Assembly: GCF_030291075.1 (NCBI RefSeq)
Contig: NZ_CP127407.1
Coordinates: forward strand, 680,001 to 744,000
DNA from: Stenotrophomonas sp. 57
GTDB taxonomy: Bacteria; Pseudomonadota; Gammaproteobacteria; Xanthomonadales; Xanthomonadaceae
DNA length: 64,000 nucleotides
Direction of reading: 5' to 3'
Part shown: one piece after another, positions 9,301-17,256 of the stretch
Layout: every line of letters begins with the position of its first letter
How positions within the stretch are numbered: the first letter of the stretch is position 1
The notes under the pieces: model-generated
The model's input: only the letters and a program-made list of their open reading frames with translations
Database searches by the model: none
What the model was told of the DNA's origin: nothing
Made by a program: the position numbers and the translations under genes

Positions 9301-11258
9301 CCATCGACCACGACGCCAGTCAGCCGTCCCGTACCGAGGGCTACGTCGACGGTGCTGCTGCCATCGAGCACCACGGCGTTGCCCAAGGCAACGGCGCTGC
9401 CGGCGAAGGCCAGGGTGGTGCCATTGGCCAGGCGCACCTCGCCGGTGCCTGCCGCGCCGGTGGTGGCGACCGCCAGGGTGCCTGCATCGACCTGGGTGCC
9501 GCCGCTGTAGCTGTTGGCGGCCGACAGGGTCAGACGGCCGGTGCCGGTCTTGACCAGGCGCCCGTGGGCGCTGCTGTCGTCGATCGCGCCGGACAGCAGT
9601 GCGGACTGGCCCGCGGTCAGGTCGACGTTCACCGTGCCGTCCAGGCGGATCGCATTGCCAACGGCCAGGGTGTTCAGGCCGAACGCCAGCGAGGTGGCAT
9701 CGGCCATCGTCAGCGCGCCGGTGCCGGCGGCCGAGGCACTGCCCAGGACCAGGCGGCCGCCCTGGATGTGCATGCCTCCGCTATGGGTGTTGTTGCTGTT
9801 CATCGACAGCGTACCGGTTCCGGTCTTGGTCAACAGACCGGTGCCCGACACCGTGCCCCAGACGTCCACCGCACTGTCCGAGGCGATCGTGCCGCTGCCC
9901 TGCAGGTCCACCTTGGTGCTGACCTGCAGCGTGCCATTGCCCTGCAGGGTGCCGCCGTCCATCACCAGCGAGGAATCGCCCTGGCCGGGAGTGATGCGGC
10001 CGCTTGTGCCGTCGCCAACGCTCAGCACCGCATTGTTGCCGATCGTCAGCACGCCCTTGCTGCTGGCGGTCAGGCCGACGTCGATGGCGGTGTCCACGCG
10101 TGCCGTCGCGCCATTGGCCACGTTGAACTGCGCATCACCGTTGGCGCCCACGCGCAGGTAGGTGCTGTGCCATTCGCTGCCGGTGCCGCTCACCGACACG
10201 GTGCCGGTGCTGCCGACCTGCTCGGCGATCACCACCGAGCCTGCGATGTCCATCCGGCCGCCGTTGCTGATCTGCACCGTGCCGTCGCCGGAGCCGCCGA
10301 CGACCATCTGGGTGCTGCCGGTGAATTGCGAACCGGGGCCATCCACGATCAGTGTGCCACTGCTGCGTGCAGCCCCGGCCGGAAGGCGGCCCAGCGCGAT
10401 GAACGTGCCAGCGGTTACGCTGCCGCCATCCAGGACCTTCACCGTGCCGGTGCCGTTGCTGCCAATCGCCAGGCTGCCGCTGTTGACCCAGGTGCTGCCC
10501 GCACCGGTGATTTCGACCGTGCCGTTGCCGGTGGCCGTGTTGCCGACATAGGCGCTGCCGCTGGTCATGTCCGCGCCCGCCTGCATGCTGACCAGGCCCA
10601 CCCCCTCGTTGCCGACGAACAGGTTGCCGCCGGTCAGGAAGCGCGAGTCATCGCCGGTGGCATAGACCGTGCCGTTGCCGGTCGGGGTGGCGCCGATGTA
10701 GCTGTCGGTACGGATGTCCAGCGCCCCGCCGCCGGTGATGGTCACGCGTCCGGTACCCGCATGGCCCACGCCGATGGTGGTGTTGCTGCGCCAGAACGAA
10801 TCAGCGCCGTCGATGTTGGCCTGGCCGGTTGAACCTGCCTGGGTCGCCATGAAGATGGTGGACGACGTCAGCGTGCCGCCATTGATGACATCCAGCGTGC
10901 CGGTGCCTTCGTAGCCCACGTGCAGATGGTTGCTGACGGCGCCGGGGGATTCCACGCGCGAGAAGCCATCGATGTAGGCCGCCGCGGACGTTGCCGTGGG
11001 CACGCCGCCGGACCAGTTGCTGGCCTGGAACCAGATGATCGAGTTGCCCACGCCCCACTTGTTCCAGCCTGCCGGTGCGGCGGCCTGGGCTGTGGCTGAA
11101 CACGCCAGAGCCAGCGCCGGCACCAGCAGCCGCAGTGACAGCGAAGGCGCATGGGCGGGGGAGGGGGAACGGCCAGGACGGCTGCCAGTGACGATTTCAG
11201 AGACGACCTGCACGGTCTTCAGGGCGTGGTTGAAGACCAGGCGATACAGACGGTTCAC
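6312..11258 (-). CDS. Large AIDA/T5a-type autotransporter with extended signal peptide
   Basis: A 1648-residue type Va autotransporter. I choose the GTG at 11258: it gives the extended signal peptide start NRLYRLVFNHALKTVQVVSE, which matches the conserved ESPR motif, and AAGGAAG lies eight bases upstream. The open frame continues 32 codons further without support. The signal ends near ATAQAAA (about residue 60). The passenger starts with glycine-rich modules (GTGRVTITGGG type, residues ~100-400). It then carries eight autotransporter-associated repeats of the form GTLVKTGTGTLTLSG...YSGGTQ...G.L (seven regular, one worn) that should build a beta-helix. The C-terminal ~270 residues are the barrel, ending LDWSVAF. 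No catalytic motif or RGD was seen; adhesion or aggregation is the likely role. Confidence 0.9.
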   Translation of the reverse strand: MNRLYRLVFNHALKTVQVVSEIVTGSRPGRSPSPAHAPSLSLRLLVPALALACSATAQAAAPAGWNKWGVGNSIIWFQASNWSGGVPTATSAAAYIDGFSRVESPGAVSNHLHVGYEGTGTLDVINGGTLTSSTIFMATQAGSTGQANIDGADSFWRSNTTIGVGHAGTGRVTITGGGALDIRTDSYIGATPTGNGTVYATGDDSRFLTGGNLFVGNEGVGLVSMQAGADMTSGSAYVGNTATGNGTVEITGAGSTWVNSGSLAIGSNGTGTVKVLDGGSVTAGTFIALGRLPAGAARSSGTLIVDGPGSQFTGSTQMVVGGSGDGTVQISNGGRMDIAGSVVIAEQVGSTGTVSVSGTGSEWHSTYLRVGANGDAQFNVANGATARVDTAIDVGLTASSKGVLTIGNNAVLSVGDGTSGRITPGQGDSSLVMDGGTLQGNGTLQVSTKVDLQGSGTIASDSAVDVWGTVSGTGLLTKTGTGTLSMNSNNTHSGGMHIQGGRLVLGSASAAGTGALTMADATSLAFGLNTLAVGNAIRLDGTVNVDLTAGQSALLSGAIDDSSAHGRLVKTGTGRLTLSAANSYSGGTQVDAGTLAVATTGAAGTGEVRLANGTTLAFAGSAVALGNAVVLDGSSTVDVALGTGRLTGVVVDGNGIGTLVKTGSGVLALEAANTHSGGVQVQAGGLMLGNDTAAGSGQLSLANGTTLGVTRAGLDVANAISLQGSGNVLLDNGRDARLSGVISDSASSGRLVKSGTGMLTLAGSNTYSGGTTISNGMLKIEREDALGSGAVQIGNGASLGLAGNTRGVANDISLAGTAGVVVWPGSATLDGVISDGGSRGTLVKSGAGTLVLSAANRFTGGVQVDMGTLALGNAAAAGSGTLTMNDYTTLAFNGSGLNIANTLLLGDRVTVRTDDATQLSGSIGDATGNGRLVKTGTGTLTLSGTSTYSGGTQLDAGTLAVNGSNALGSGAVQLADGTTLTLVGSDVVLGNALALEGEGTIDVASGSATINGVIRDGERSGGIIMMSLAVSPLAAPAPASGTLVKTGAGELVLGADSSYSGGTRIEAGRLRLQDRAAIVGNIAIAAGAGLDVARSADSRFSGVLSGAGEVRKLDAGQLWLTSDSHAFSGQTLIERGSLFVQGALGGATTLGAATLLGGTGTLQDVSLLDGASLAPGLEGGIGTLNISGNLAFSQSARFNVDVAADGSSDRVRVGGTAILGNAGTVALARGSDWSPRTRYTLLTADQAVQGVFAGVTSNFAFLTPSLEYDANNVYLTLARNDIALPDVEEAFPDVKVNRNQKAVATSVEAMGTGNAVYDAVVRLEVDQVVPAFDSLSGEIHAAHRGTLLQNRFLHDGVDRHLDGTVMAGEIAPGVRAWIAGSGGQRRTDASSENAGLRASQHGVMAGAGWQLGESLELGVAAGQQQLVSRLAQRDARSETDNTEYGLYAQYRWQGLSLRGGVSRADYRTDSTRTAQVGTTLSEGLVSREDATGTTAFLRAGWSFGGPRLQLTPELELAQVRLSSDGSQEHGGHSALQLESSSATYRTGLAALRVDWDISGGQRDRAALTARVGWQAAGGDRLPQVDARFVEGTQGFAINAAPLARRSALAQFGVAVSPTDNSRVALQMQGRRGDGQRDVGAQLDWSVAF

Positions 11259-11416
11259 GAGCAACACTTCCTTGAGGCTTCTGGCTGGAGCAGCGGTATC
11301 GGCCGGACAGAAGAGTCCTGAAGGGTCTGGAGCAAGATTTTCTGGATTATTCAAGGAATGGGGTCACGGATTGGGTCACCCGGGCGAGGTGGCAGTCGTT
11401 CCAGCGGCAACGAGAT

Positions 11417-11462
11417 CTGACGGGACCGGGCCGTCGGCCTTACAATGAACAACTCGTTGTTC
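11417..11462 (+). promoter_or_regulatory. Candidate glyA promoter with palindromic operator
   Basis: CTGACG (11417-11422) and TACAAT (11441-11446) are separated by 18 bp and fit a sigma-70 promoter. Directly after the -10 lies GAACAACTCGTTGTTC (11447-11462), a palindrome with only its two central bases mismatched, in the position of a repressor site at the transcription start. The regulator is unknown. Confidence 0.5.
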
Positions 11463-11484
11463 CTCACCCTGCCTGGAGTAACCG

Positions 11485-12738
11485 ATGTTCCCGCGTGACG
11501 TCCGCATCGAAACCTACGATCCCGAACTGGCCAAGGCCATCGCCGCCGAAACCCAGCGTCAGGAAGACCACGTCGAGCTGATCGCCAGCGAGAACTACAC
11601 CAGCCCGGCGGTGATGGAAGCCCAGGGCAGCCAGCTGACCAACAAGTACGCCGAAGGCTACCCGGGCAAGCGCTATTACGGCGGCTGCGAATACGTGGAC
11701 ATCGCTGAGCAGCTGGCGATCGACCGCCTGAAGCAGCTGTTCGGGGCCGACTACGCCAACGTGCAGCCGCACAGCGGTTCGCAGGCCAACCAGGCCGTGT
11801 ACTTCGCGCTGCTGCAGCCAGGTGACACCATCCTCGGCATGAGCCTGGCCCACGGCGGCCACCTCACCCACGGTGCCAAGGTCAATGCCTCCGGCAAGCT
11901 GTTCAACGCCGTGCAGTACGGCGTGAACGACCAGGGCCTGATCGATTACGACGAAGTCGAGCGCCTGGCCCTGGAGCACAAGCCGAAGATGGTCGTGGCT
12001 GGTTTCTCGGCGTACTCGCAGGTGATCGACTGGGCGCGCTTCCGCGCCATCGCCGACAAGGTCGGTGCCTACCTGTTCGTGGACATGGCCCACGTGGCCG
12101 GCCTGGTCGCCGCCGGCGTCTACCCGAGCCCGCTGGAACACGCCCACGTGGTGACCTCCACCACCCACAAGACACTGCGCGGCCCGCGCGGCGGCATCAT
12201 CGTCGCCAAGGGTGCCGACGAAGACCTGGTCAAGAAGCTGCAGTCGATCGTGTTCCCGGGCATCCAGGGCGGTCCGCTGATGCACGTCATCGCCGGCAAG
12301 GCCGTGGCCTTCAAGGAAGCGCTGGAACCGGGCTTCAAGGCCTACCAGCAGCAGGTGGTGAAGAACGCCCAGGCGATGGCCAACACGCTCATCGCGCGCG
12401 GCTACAAGATCGTCTCCGGTGGTACCCAGAACCACCTGATGCTGGTCGACATGATCGGCAAGGACGTGTCCGGCAAGGACGCGGAAGCTGCGCTGGGCAA
12501 GGCGCACATCACCGTCAACAAGAACTCGGTGCCGAACGACCCGCGTTCGCCGTTCGTGACCTCGGGCCTGCGCCTGGGCACCCCGGCGGTGACCACCCGT
12601 GGTTACGTTGAACAGGACTGCGTGGACCTGGCCAACTGGATCGCCGATGTGCTCGACGCGCCGAACGATGACGCCGTGATCGCCCGCGTGCGTGATGCCG
12701 TCAGCGCGCAGTGCCGCAAGTACCCGGTCTACGGCTGA
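11485..12738 (+). CDS. glyA: Serine hydroxymethyltransferase
   Basis: A 417-residue PLP enzyme, exactly the usual bacterial length. It interconverts serine plus tetrahydrofolate with glycine plus 5,10-methylene-tetrahydrofolate in the cytosol, the main source of one-carbon units. The N-terminus [20 protein letters not shown] holds the folate-contacting motif. The PLP lysine is in [14 protein letters not shown] near residue 229. [11 protein letters not shown] and [13 protein letters not shown] are also characteristic. The ATG follows GGAGTAACC, a good ribosome site. It is the first gene of a plus-strand run that includes nrdR and ribD. Confidence 0.98.
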   Translation: MFPRDVRIETYDPELAKAIAAETQRQEDHVELIASENYTSPAVMEAQGSQLTNKYAEGYPGKRYYGGCEYVDIAEQLAIDRLKQLFGADYANVQPHSGSQANQAVYFALLQPGDTILGMSLAHGGHLTHGAKVNASGKLFNAVQYGVNDQGLIDYDEVERLALEHKPKMVVAGFSAYSQVIDWARFRAIADKVGAYLFVDMAHVAGLVAAGVYPSPLEHAHVVTSTTHKTLRGPRGGIIVAKGADEDLVKKLQSIVFPGIQGGPLMHVIAGKAVAFKEALEPGFKAYQQQVVKNAQAMANTLIARGYKIVSGGTQNHLMLVDMIGKDVSGKDAEAALGKAHITVNKNSVPNDPRSPFVTSGLRLGTPAVTTRGYVEQDCVDLANWIADVLDAPNDDAVIARVRDAVSAQCRKYPVYG

Positions 12739-12747
12739 TCGGGGAGT

Positions 12748-12786
12748 GGGGTCGGATCCCTTCCCGCAGGGAAGGGCTCTGACCCC
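12748..12786. repeat. GGGTC-type palindromic repeat
   Basis: Hairpin GGGGTCGGATCCCTTCCC ... GGGAAGGGCTCTGACCCC, 10 bp after the glyA stop codon. The next gene begins 20 bp after it. Confidence 0.85.
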
Positions 12787-12805
12787 AGCATTGGAGCAAC
12801 CGCGC

Positions 12806-13276
12806 ATGGAAGAGCGCCACCTCAGGTACCTGTACACCGCCGTGGCGGTGCTGTTTGGCCTGCCCAGCCTGTTCTTCGGCGGCGCGGGCGCCAGCATCGC
12901 CCTGGTCATGGGCGTGATCGGACTGGCTACCCTGGACGCGGACAAACTGTGGTTTGCCGCCGGCATGTTCGCGTGGGGATCCTTCGCGATCGCCGGCCTG
13001 GTGGCCTGGGTCGCACTCAGCATCTTCTGGCTGCGCGATGGCGCACGCGGGCTGCACACGGCATCACGCCGCTGGTGGTGGCTGCTGGGCCTGGGCGTGC
13101 TGGCGGGCCTGCCAATGCTGGCGATGGCGCTGTACTACTTCTCCGAGCTTGGCCCATCCGTGCTCAGCGGGCTGTTCGCCGGGCCGTCGCTGCTGGTGCC
13201 TGCCGGCATGTTGACGCTTCTGCGTGCGCGCGCTGATGCTGCCACCTTTGCGGGAGCGCCGACGCGCCATGGATGA
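12806..13276 (+). CDS. Small four-helix membrane protein, unknown function
   Basis: A 156-residue inner-membrane protein that I do not recognise. It starts at the ATG at 12806 after TTGGAGCAAC. Four hydrophobic stretches are seen, at about residues 8-30, 48-72, 88-112 and 118-138. They are joined by short charged loops such as WLRDGARGLHTASRRWWW. It overlaps the next gene by 8 bp, so the two are probably translated together, and the two proteins resemble each other. No enzyme motif is visible. Confidence 0.75.
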   Translation: MEERHLRYLYTAVAVLFGLPSLFFGGAGASIALVMGVIGLATLDADKLWFAAGMFAWGSFAIAGLVAWVALSIFWLRDGARGLHTASRRWWWLLGLGVLAGLPMLAMALYYFSELGPSVLSGLFAGPSLLVPAGMLTLLRARADAATFAGAPTRHG

Positions 13277-13718
13277 AAGCGGACACAAGCGCATGGTGGC
13301 GGTCGGCGGCCTGCTGCTGGGACTGCCGGCCCTTGCCGCCGCAGGCACCGTCGCGGTGCTGGGGCTGATGGTCGCGGTGGACGGCAAGTATCTGCCCGGC
13401 AACGAACTCACGGTGCTGCTGCTGTGGTCGTCGGGTGGCATCATCGGCCTGCTGTCGTGGCTGTGGTTGAGCGGCGTGTTCCTGCGGCGTGGCCGGGCCG
13501 GCCTGCAGCAATCGTCGCTTGCTGCGTGGGTGGGGTTGGGGGTGGGCGTTCTGGCGGCATTGGCCGTGGTCGCCGTCACGCTGCACCTGGTGTTCAAACA
13601 GGGCGAATTCGCCCCGCTGGCCTACCTCGGTTTGGGCCCGCCGTTTCTACTGCCGGCCGCACATCTGGCGTGGTTGCGTTGGCGTCAGACGCCTCTCGGA
13701 GCTGACCAAGCCTGCTGA
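13269..13718 (+). CDS. Small membrane protein, paralogue of the preceding gene
   Basis: A 149-residue protein with four hydrophobic segments. It starts at the ATG at 13269 within the end of the upstream gene; a start 15 codons earlier is possible but less likely. It aligns along its whole length with the preceding protein: a GLP(A/S)L first helix, a WLWLSGVFLRRGRAGLQ loop matching WVALSIFWLRDGARGLH, and an end GPPFLLPAAHLAWLRWR matching GPSLLVPAGMLTLLRAR. This points to a tandem duplication. The function is unknown. Confidence 0.7.
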   Translation: MDESGHKRMVAVGGLLLGLPALAAAGTVAVLGLMVAVDGKYLPGNELTVLLLWSSGGIIGLLSWLWLSGVFLRRGRAGLQQSSLAAWVGLGVGVLAALAVVAVTLHLVFKQGEFAPLAYLGLGPPFLLPAAHLAWLRWRQTPLGADQAC

Positions 13719-13856
13719 GCTGCCTGGGGCGCGTGCCATGGGTCGTCGGGCAGGCACTTCCGCGCAGACAGCATTTGCTGCTAAGCCCTTTCTCAGGTAC
13801 CTTTGCGACGCTGCCATGACCGTGGCAATCAGGTTGCTCCCTCAGCCAGGCGTTCC

Positions 13857-14378
13857 ATGCATTGCCCCTTCTGCCAACATGCCGATACCCGGGTCATCGA
13901 CTCGCGCGTCTCTGAAGACGGCGCGACGATTCGCCGTCGGCGTGAATGCGAAGCGTGCGGCGAGCGTTTCAGCACCATGGAAACGGTCGAGCTGAAGCTG
14001 CCGGCCATCGTCAAGAGTGATGGCACCCGCGAAGCCTTCGACCAGCGCAAGGTGCGCGCCGGCTTCGATCGCGCGCTGCAGAAGCGCGCGGTGGCCGAAG
14101 ACAAGATTGAAGCGGCGGTGCGTGCGGTGGTGCATCAGCTGCGCATCAGCGGCGAGCGCGAAGTGCCTTCGATCAAGGTTGGCGAGTTCGTGATGAATGA
14201 ACTGCGCAAGCTCGATCATGTCGGGTATGTGCGGTTTGCGTCGGTGTATCGCAGCTTCGAGGACGTGGCTGATTTCCGCGAGGAGATCGAGAAGCTGGAA
14301 CGTGACCTGCCGTCCAGCACCGAACAGCTGCAGCTGCTGGGCGACGTGATCGCCCTGACCAAGAAGAAGAAGGGCTGA
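13857..14378 (+). CDS. nrdR: Transcriptional repressor NrdR
   Basis: A 173-residue regulator of ribonucleotide reductase genes. The zinc ribbon lies at residues 3-34, with CPFC and CEAC pairs around [17 protein letters not shown]. An ATP-cone follows at about 49-139, containing [21 protein letters not shown]. The C-terminal [17 protein letters not shown] is a family signature. NrdR senses ATP/dATP and binds NrdR boxes upstream of nrd operons; no nrd genes are here. The start MHCPFCQ is the usual one; the open frame extends 18 codons upstream without support. Its place between glyA and ribD is common in Xanthomonadaceae. Confidence 0.97.
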   Translation: MHCPFCQHADTRVIDSRVSEDGATIRRRRECEACGERFSTMETVELKLPAIVKSDGTREAFDQRKVRAGFDRALQKRAVAEDKIEAAVRAVVHQLRISGEREVPSIKVGEFVMNELRKLDHVGYVRFASVYRSFEDVADFREEIEKLERDLPSSTEQLQLLGDVIALTKKKKG

Positions 14379-14392
14379 CCGCCTTTTCCCCG

Positions 14393-14416
14393 GTAGATGC
14401 CAGCCTTGGTTGGCAC
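14393..14416 (+). repeat. GTAG-ended REP
   Basis: GTAG followed by a TGCCAGCC/GGTTGGCA palindrome in the 78-bp gap between nrdR and ribD. Confidence 0.8.
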
Positions 14417-14456
14417 TGATGGCATGGATGCACACCGGCGGCGTTACCATGGCCGC

Positions 14457-15542
14457 ATGACCACCCCGTTCTCCATCCTCGACCACCTGCACATGGCCAA
14501 CGCACTGCGCCTGGCCGAGCGCGCCGCCTACACCACCCGCCCGAACCCGATGGTCGGCTGTGTCATCGCCCATGGCGAACGCGTGGTCGGGCAGGGCTGG
14601 CACCAGCGCGCCGGTGGCCCGCATGCCGAGGTGTTCGCCCTGCGCGAGGCCGGCAGCGAAGCACGTGGGGCCACCGCCTACGTCACCCTGGAACCCTGCG
14701 CGCACTATGGGCGCACACCACCCTGCGCGCTGGCGCTGATCGAAGCGGGCGTGTCGCGCGTGGTTGCGGCGATGCGCGATCCGTTCCCGAAGGTCGATGG
14801 CGGTGGCTTCGATCTGCTGCGCAACGCCGGCATCGTTGTCGAGGAAGGGCTGATGGCTGCGCAGGCGCGCGCGCTCAACAAGGGTTACCTGTCGCGCCTG
14901 GAGCGCCACCGCCCGTGGCTGCGGGTGAAGCTGGCCGCCAGCCTGGATGGCCGCACCGCGATGGCCGATGGCAGCTCCAAATGGATTACCGGCCCGGCCG
15001 CGCGCGAGGATGTGCAGCACTGGCGTGCCCGCGCCGGCGCGATCCTGACCGGCGCCGACACCGTCCTCACCGACGACCCGATGCTGACTGTACGCCTGGC
15101 CGATACCGACGTGATGCCGCCGTTGCGCGTGGTGCTGGATTCGCGCCTGCGCTCGCTGGAGTGCAGCCGTGTACGCGAGGGCGGGGCGCCGACGTTGTAC
15201 CTGCATGACGCAGCAGTAAGCACACCGGATGCGGCCGACGCCGAATTTGCCAGCGTGCCTGTCAGTGGCGGCAGGTTGGATCTGGGTGCGGTGCTGGCCC
15301 TGCTGGCCGAACGCGGCATCAACGAAGTGCATACCGAAGCCGGCGCGACGCTGGCCGGTGCATTGCTGCGCGGTGGCTGGGTGGACGAGCTGCTGCTGTA
15401 TCAGGCGCCCACGCTGCTGGGCGACAGCGGCCGTCCGCTGTTGGCCGGCCTCGGCATCGAAGTGATGGACCAGCAGCGCCGCCTGCGTGTGGTTGATCAG
15501 CGGCAGGTGGGCGAAGACATCAGGTTGCTGCTGCGGGTATAA
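14457..15542 (+). CDS. ribD: Bifunctional riboflavin biosynthesis protein RibD
   Basis: A 361-residue enzyme that deaminates and then reduces the pyrimidine intermediate made after GTP cyclohydrolase II. The N-terminal deaminase (about 1-145) has the zinc motif HAEVFAL and PCAHYGRTPPC. The C-terminal reductase (about 150-361) has VKLAASLDGRTAM, SKWITG and VHTEAGATLAGALL. The chosen ATG at 14457 gives MTTPFSILDHLHMANALRLA; a start 20 codons earlier would run into the REP. It is separated from ribE, ribB and ribH by 3.8 kb of unrelated minus-strand genes, so it lacks the FMN riboswitch. Confidence 0.96.
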   Translation: MTTPFSILDHLHMANALRLAERAAYTTRPNPMVGCVIAHGERVVGQGWHQRAGGPHAEVFALREAGSEARGATAYVTLEPCAHYGRTPPCALALIEAGVSRVVAAMRDPFPKVDGGGFDLLRNAGIVVEEGLMAAQARALNKGYLSRLERHRPWLRVKLAASLDGRTAMADGSSKWITGPAAREDVQHWRARAGAILTGADTVLTDDPMLTVRLADTDVMPPLRVVLDSRLRSLECSRVREGGAPTLYLHDAAVSTPDAADAEFASVPVSGGRLDLGAVLALLAERGINEVHTEAGATLAGALLRGGWVDELLLYQAPTLLGDSGRPLLAGLGIEVMDQQRRLRVVDQRQVGEDIRLLLRV

Positions 15543-15578
15543 CGGGCCTACGTCGTGCAGGGTTGAGCCCGACGGACT

Positions 15579-16262
15579 TCAAACGTCATCACACAGCTCA
15601 TCCTCCTGCGGCAGCAGCGGTTCACCCAGCCACAACTCGATCGGCAGCAATCGCCACAGGATTGTCTGATAGAGCTGATGCACGCGCTCGGCATGGGCGA
15701 ACGCATGGCGTGCCTGGTACCACCCGGTGACCCGACTGCAATGTGGTACATCGGGCCCGTCGCGCAGCGCCGCCGCCCAGCGCAGGAAGAGCGCATCGAT
15801 GCGTGCCTGGCGCCCTGCTTCAGGTGCGGCCCGCAACGCCAGATATTCCTGCCGGAGGGGTTCCACGTCGGGATGCTGGCAGACCAGTGGGTACAGGCCG
15901 ATCTCCGGCGATCCCGACGGCACGAACTCCCGGGCAGCGCAGCTGACCCTCGGCAGTCGTCTTGCCAGTGCCTGTACAAAGGCCTGCGTCGCAGCCGGGG
16001 AAGGCGTAGTAGCGCCCTGCCGCGCGAGTGCTGCAGGCACATCGTCCACAAGCAACTGCCAGTCCAGGGCAACGGCAGGCTCATATCCCTCTCCCTGCTC
16101 GCGCAGTATCTGCCGGGCGGCGGCATCGTCGTGCAGCAGTACCTGCGCCTGCAGCGTGTATTCGGCCTGCGGCGAGAGATCGGCAGGCGCGGAGGCTACC
16201 GCCCAGAGCGGCAGGCCCAGCAGGAGGATCACCACGTGCCTGATCGCGATCGATCCACGCAT
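15579..16262 (-). CDS. Exported protein of unknown function, third member of a tandem paralogue set
   Basis: A 227-residue protein with a signal peptide MRGSIAIRHVVILLLGLPLWAVASA. The start at 16262 is supported because its ATG overlaps the TGA of the upstream gene by one base; a start eight codons earlier is possible. It aligns with the next two genes upstream. The shared features are a proline-containing start (PADLSPQAEYTLQAQVLLHDDAAA), a cysteine pair in the middle (RVSCAAREF and PLVCQHPD), FLRWAAALRDGP, and LPIELW near the end. It lacks the CDL motif of its siblings and ends with two acidic residues after a cysteine (ELCDDV). No known domain was recognised. Confidence 0.75.
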   Translation of the reverse strand: MRGSIAIRHVVILLLGLPLWAVASAPADLSPQAEYTLQAQVLLHDDAAARQILREQGEGYEPAVALDWQLLVDDVPAALARQGATTPSPAATQAFVQALARRLPRVSCAAREFVPSGSPEIGLYPLVCQHPDVEPLRQEYLALRAAPEAGRQARIDALFLRWAAALRDGPDVPHCSRVTGWYQARHAFAHAERVHQLYQTILWRLLPIELWLGEPLLPQEDELCDDV

Positions 16263-17125
16263 CAGTCGGTCTTCTCCCTGTTCCACAGCTCGCGGTTGCG
16301 GTCATGGGTGATCTGGCAATCGCGCGCTGCCTCCTCGTCGCTCATTCCCTCCACACGCTTGAGCAGATTCCTTTGCAGCATGCCGTTGCTCAGGAAGGGA
16401 CTCTGGGGAGGGTGCCGGGCATGAAACCCCAGCTGTGCGGCCATCATCAGGTCGCAGGTGGGAATGCCGGTGACCGTGGGCACGGATTCCGCTTCGATAC
16501 GCGTATTCCATGCGTCGAAGGGCATTACCCGTTGCAACAGTGCGAGACCCAGCAGCGGCAGGTTGGTGCTCTCCCAGGTGCCGCTATCTGGCATCTGGAG
16601 GAACACCGCCCTGCCCTGATGTGAACGATCCGGCGCGTCGCGCAGGGCGTTGGCGAAGGAAACGAAGAGGGCCTTGGCGTCTTCCGGATCGTCACCAACA
16701 ACGGCGCGTCGCTTCTGCGCGTTCCGGTAGGTCGCGAAGAAGCCCGAGAGGTCGGGGAAGGCACAGCGATACGCCACGTTGGCCTGCAGCATCGCATCCA
16801 CCGTCTCCCGGGTGATGTGGGTGATGGTGCAGGACAGGGTCTTCTGCCGCATCTCCAGAGCGCGGGAAACCGGCTCCATTGCAGTGCCGTTGAAAGCGGC
16901 CTTGGGCAGTTGGAGCACATCAAGGGGGGCGACGATCACATCCGTGCCGTCGTTGATCCCACGCAGAAGGTTGCGCTTGCGTAGCGCTTCCCTGGACGCC
17001 TCGTTGCCGTGGAGGATGACCTGCACATAGGCGTCGAAGGTATCTTCCAGTGAAAGCGCAGCAGGTTGTGCGGCAACAGCCGTGAGCGGCGCTCCCAGCA
17101 GCAGGATCAGGACGGGTTTCAGCAT
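16262..17125 (-). CDS. Exported protein of unknown function, second member of the paralogue set
   Basis: A 287-residue protein. The ATG at 17125 gives a signal peptide MLKPVLILLLGAPLTAVAAQ; 22 codons of open frame upstream look non-coding. The mature part begins PAALSLEDTFDAYVQVILHGNEAS. It then shows TLSCTITH, YRCAFPDLSGFF, VSFANALRDAPD and MPFDAWNTRIEAESV, and the motif GIPTCDLMMAAQ. The same order of landmarks occurs in the neighbouring genes, which marks them as tandem duplicates. Its stop codon overlaps the downstream start, suggesting coupled translation. A periplasmic location is expected. Confidence 0.75.
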   Translation of the reverse strand: MLKPVLILLLGAPLTAVAAQPAALSLEDTFDAYVQVILHGNEASREALRKRNLLRGINDGTDVIVAPLDVLQLPKAAFNGTAMEPVSRALEMRQKTLSCTITHITRETVDAMLQANVAYRCAFPDLSGFFATYRNAQKRRAVVGDDPEDAKALFVSFANALRDAPDRSHQGRAVFLQMPDSGTWESTNLPLLGLALLQRVMPFDAWNTRIEAESVPTVTGIPTCDLMMAAQLGFHARHPPQSPFLSNGMLQRNLLKRVEGMSDEEAARDCQITHDRNRELWNREKTD

Positions 17126-17221
17126 GGCGGCACAGGGGCAATCCGGGAGGGCCCTGAGGATCAGGGGCGTTCCTTGCACGGGTCCATGCAACTTGTCTGA
17201 AAATGTGCAGCGTTGCGGGCG

Positions 17222-17245
17222 TCGCCGGGCATGGCCCGGCGCTAC
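17222..17245 (-). repeat. GTAG-ended REP
   Basis: On the minus strand, GTAGCGCCGGGCC/GGCCCGGCG-type palindrome in the 131-bp gap between two of the exported paralogues. Confidence 0.75.
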
Positions 17246-17256
17246 CGCTTACCACC

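Noticed and set aside
8100..9900. Regularly spaced repeats that might suggest CRISPR
   Set aside because: Repeats vary, keep the reading frame and encode autotransporter beta-helix repeats; no identical short repeats with unique spacers and no cas genes.
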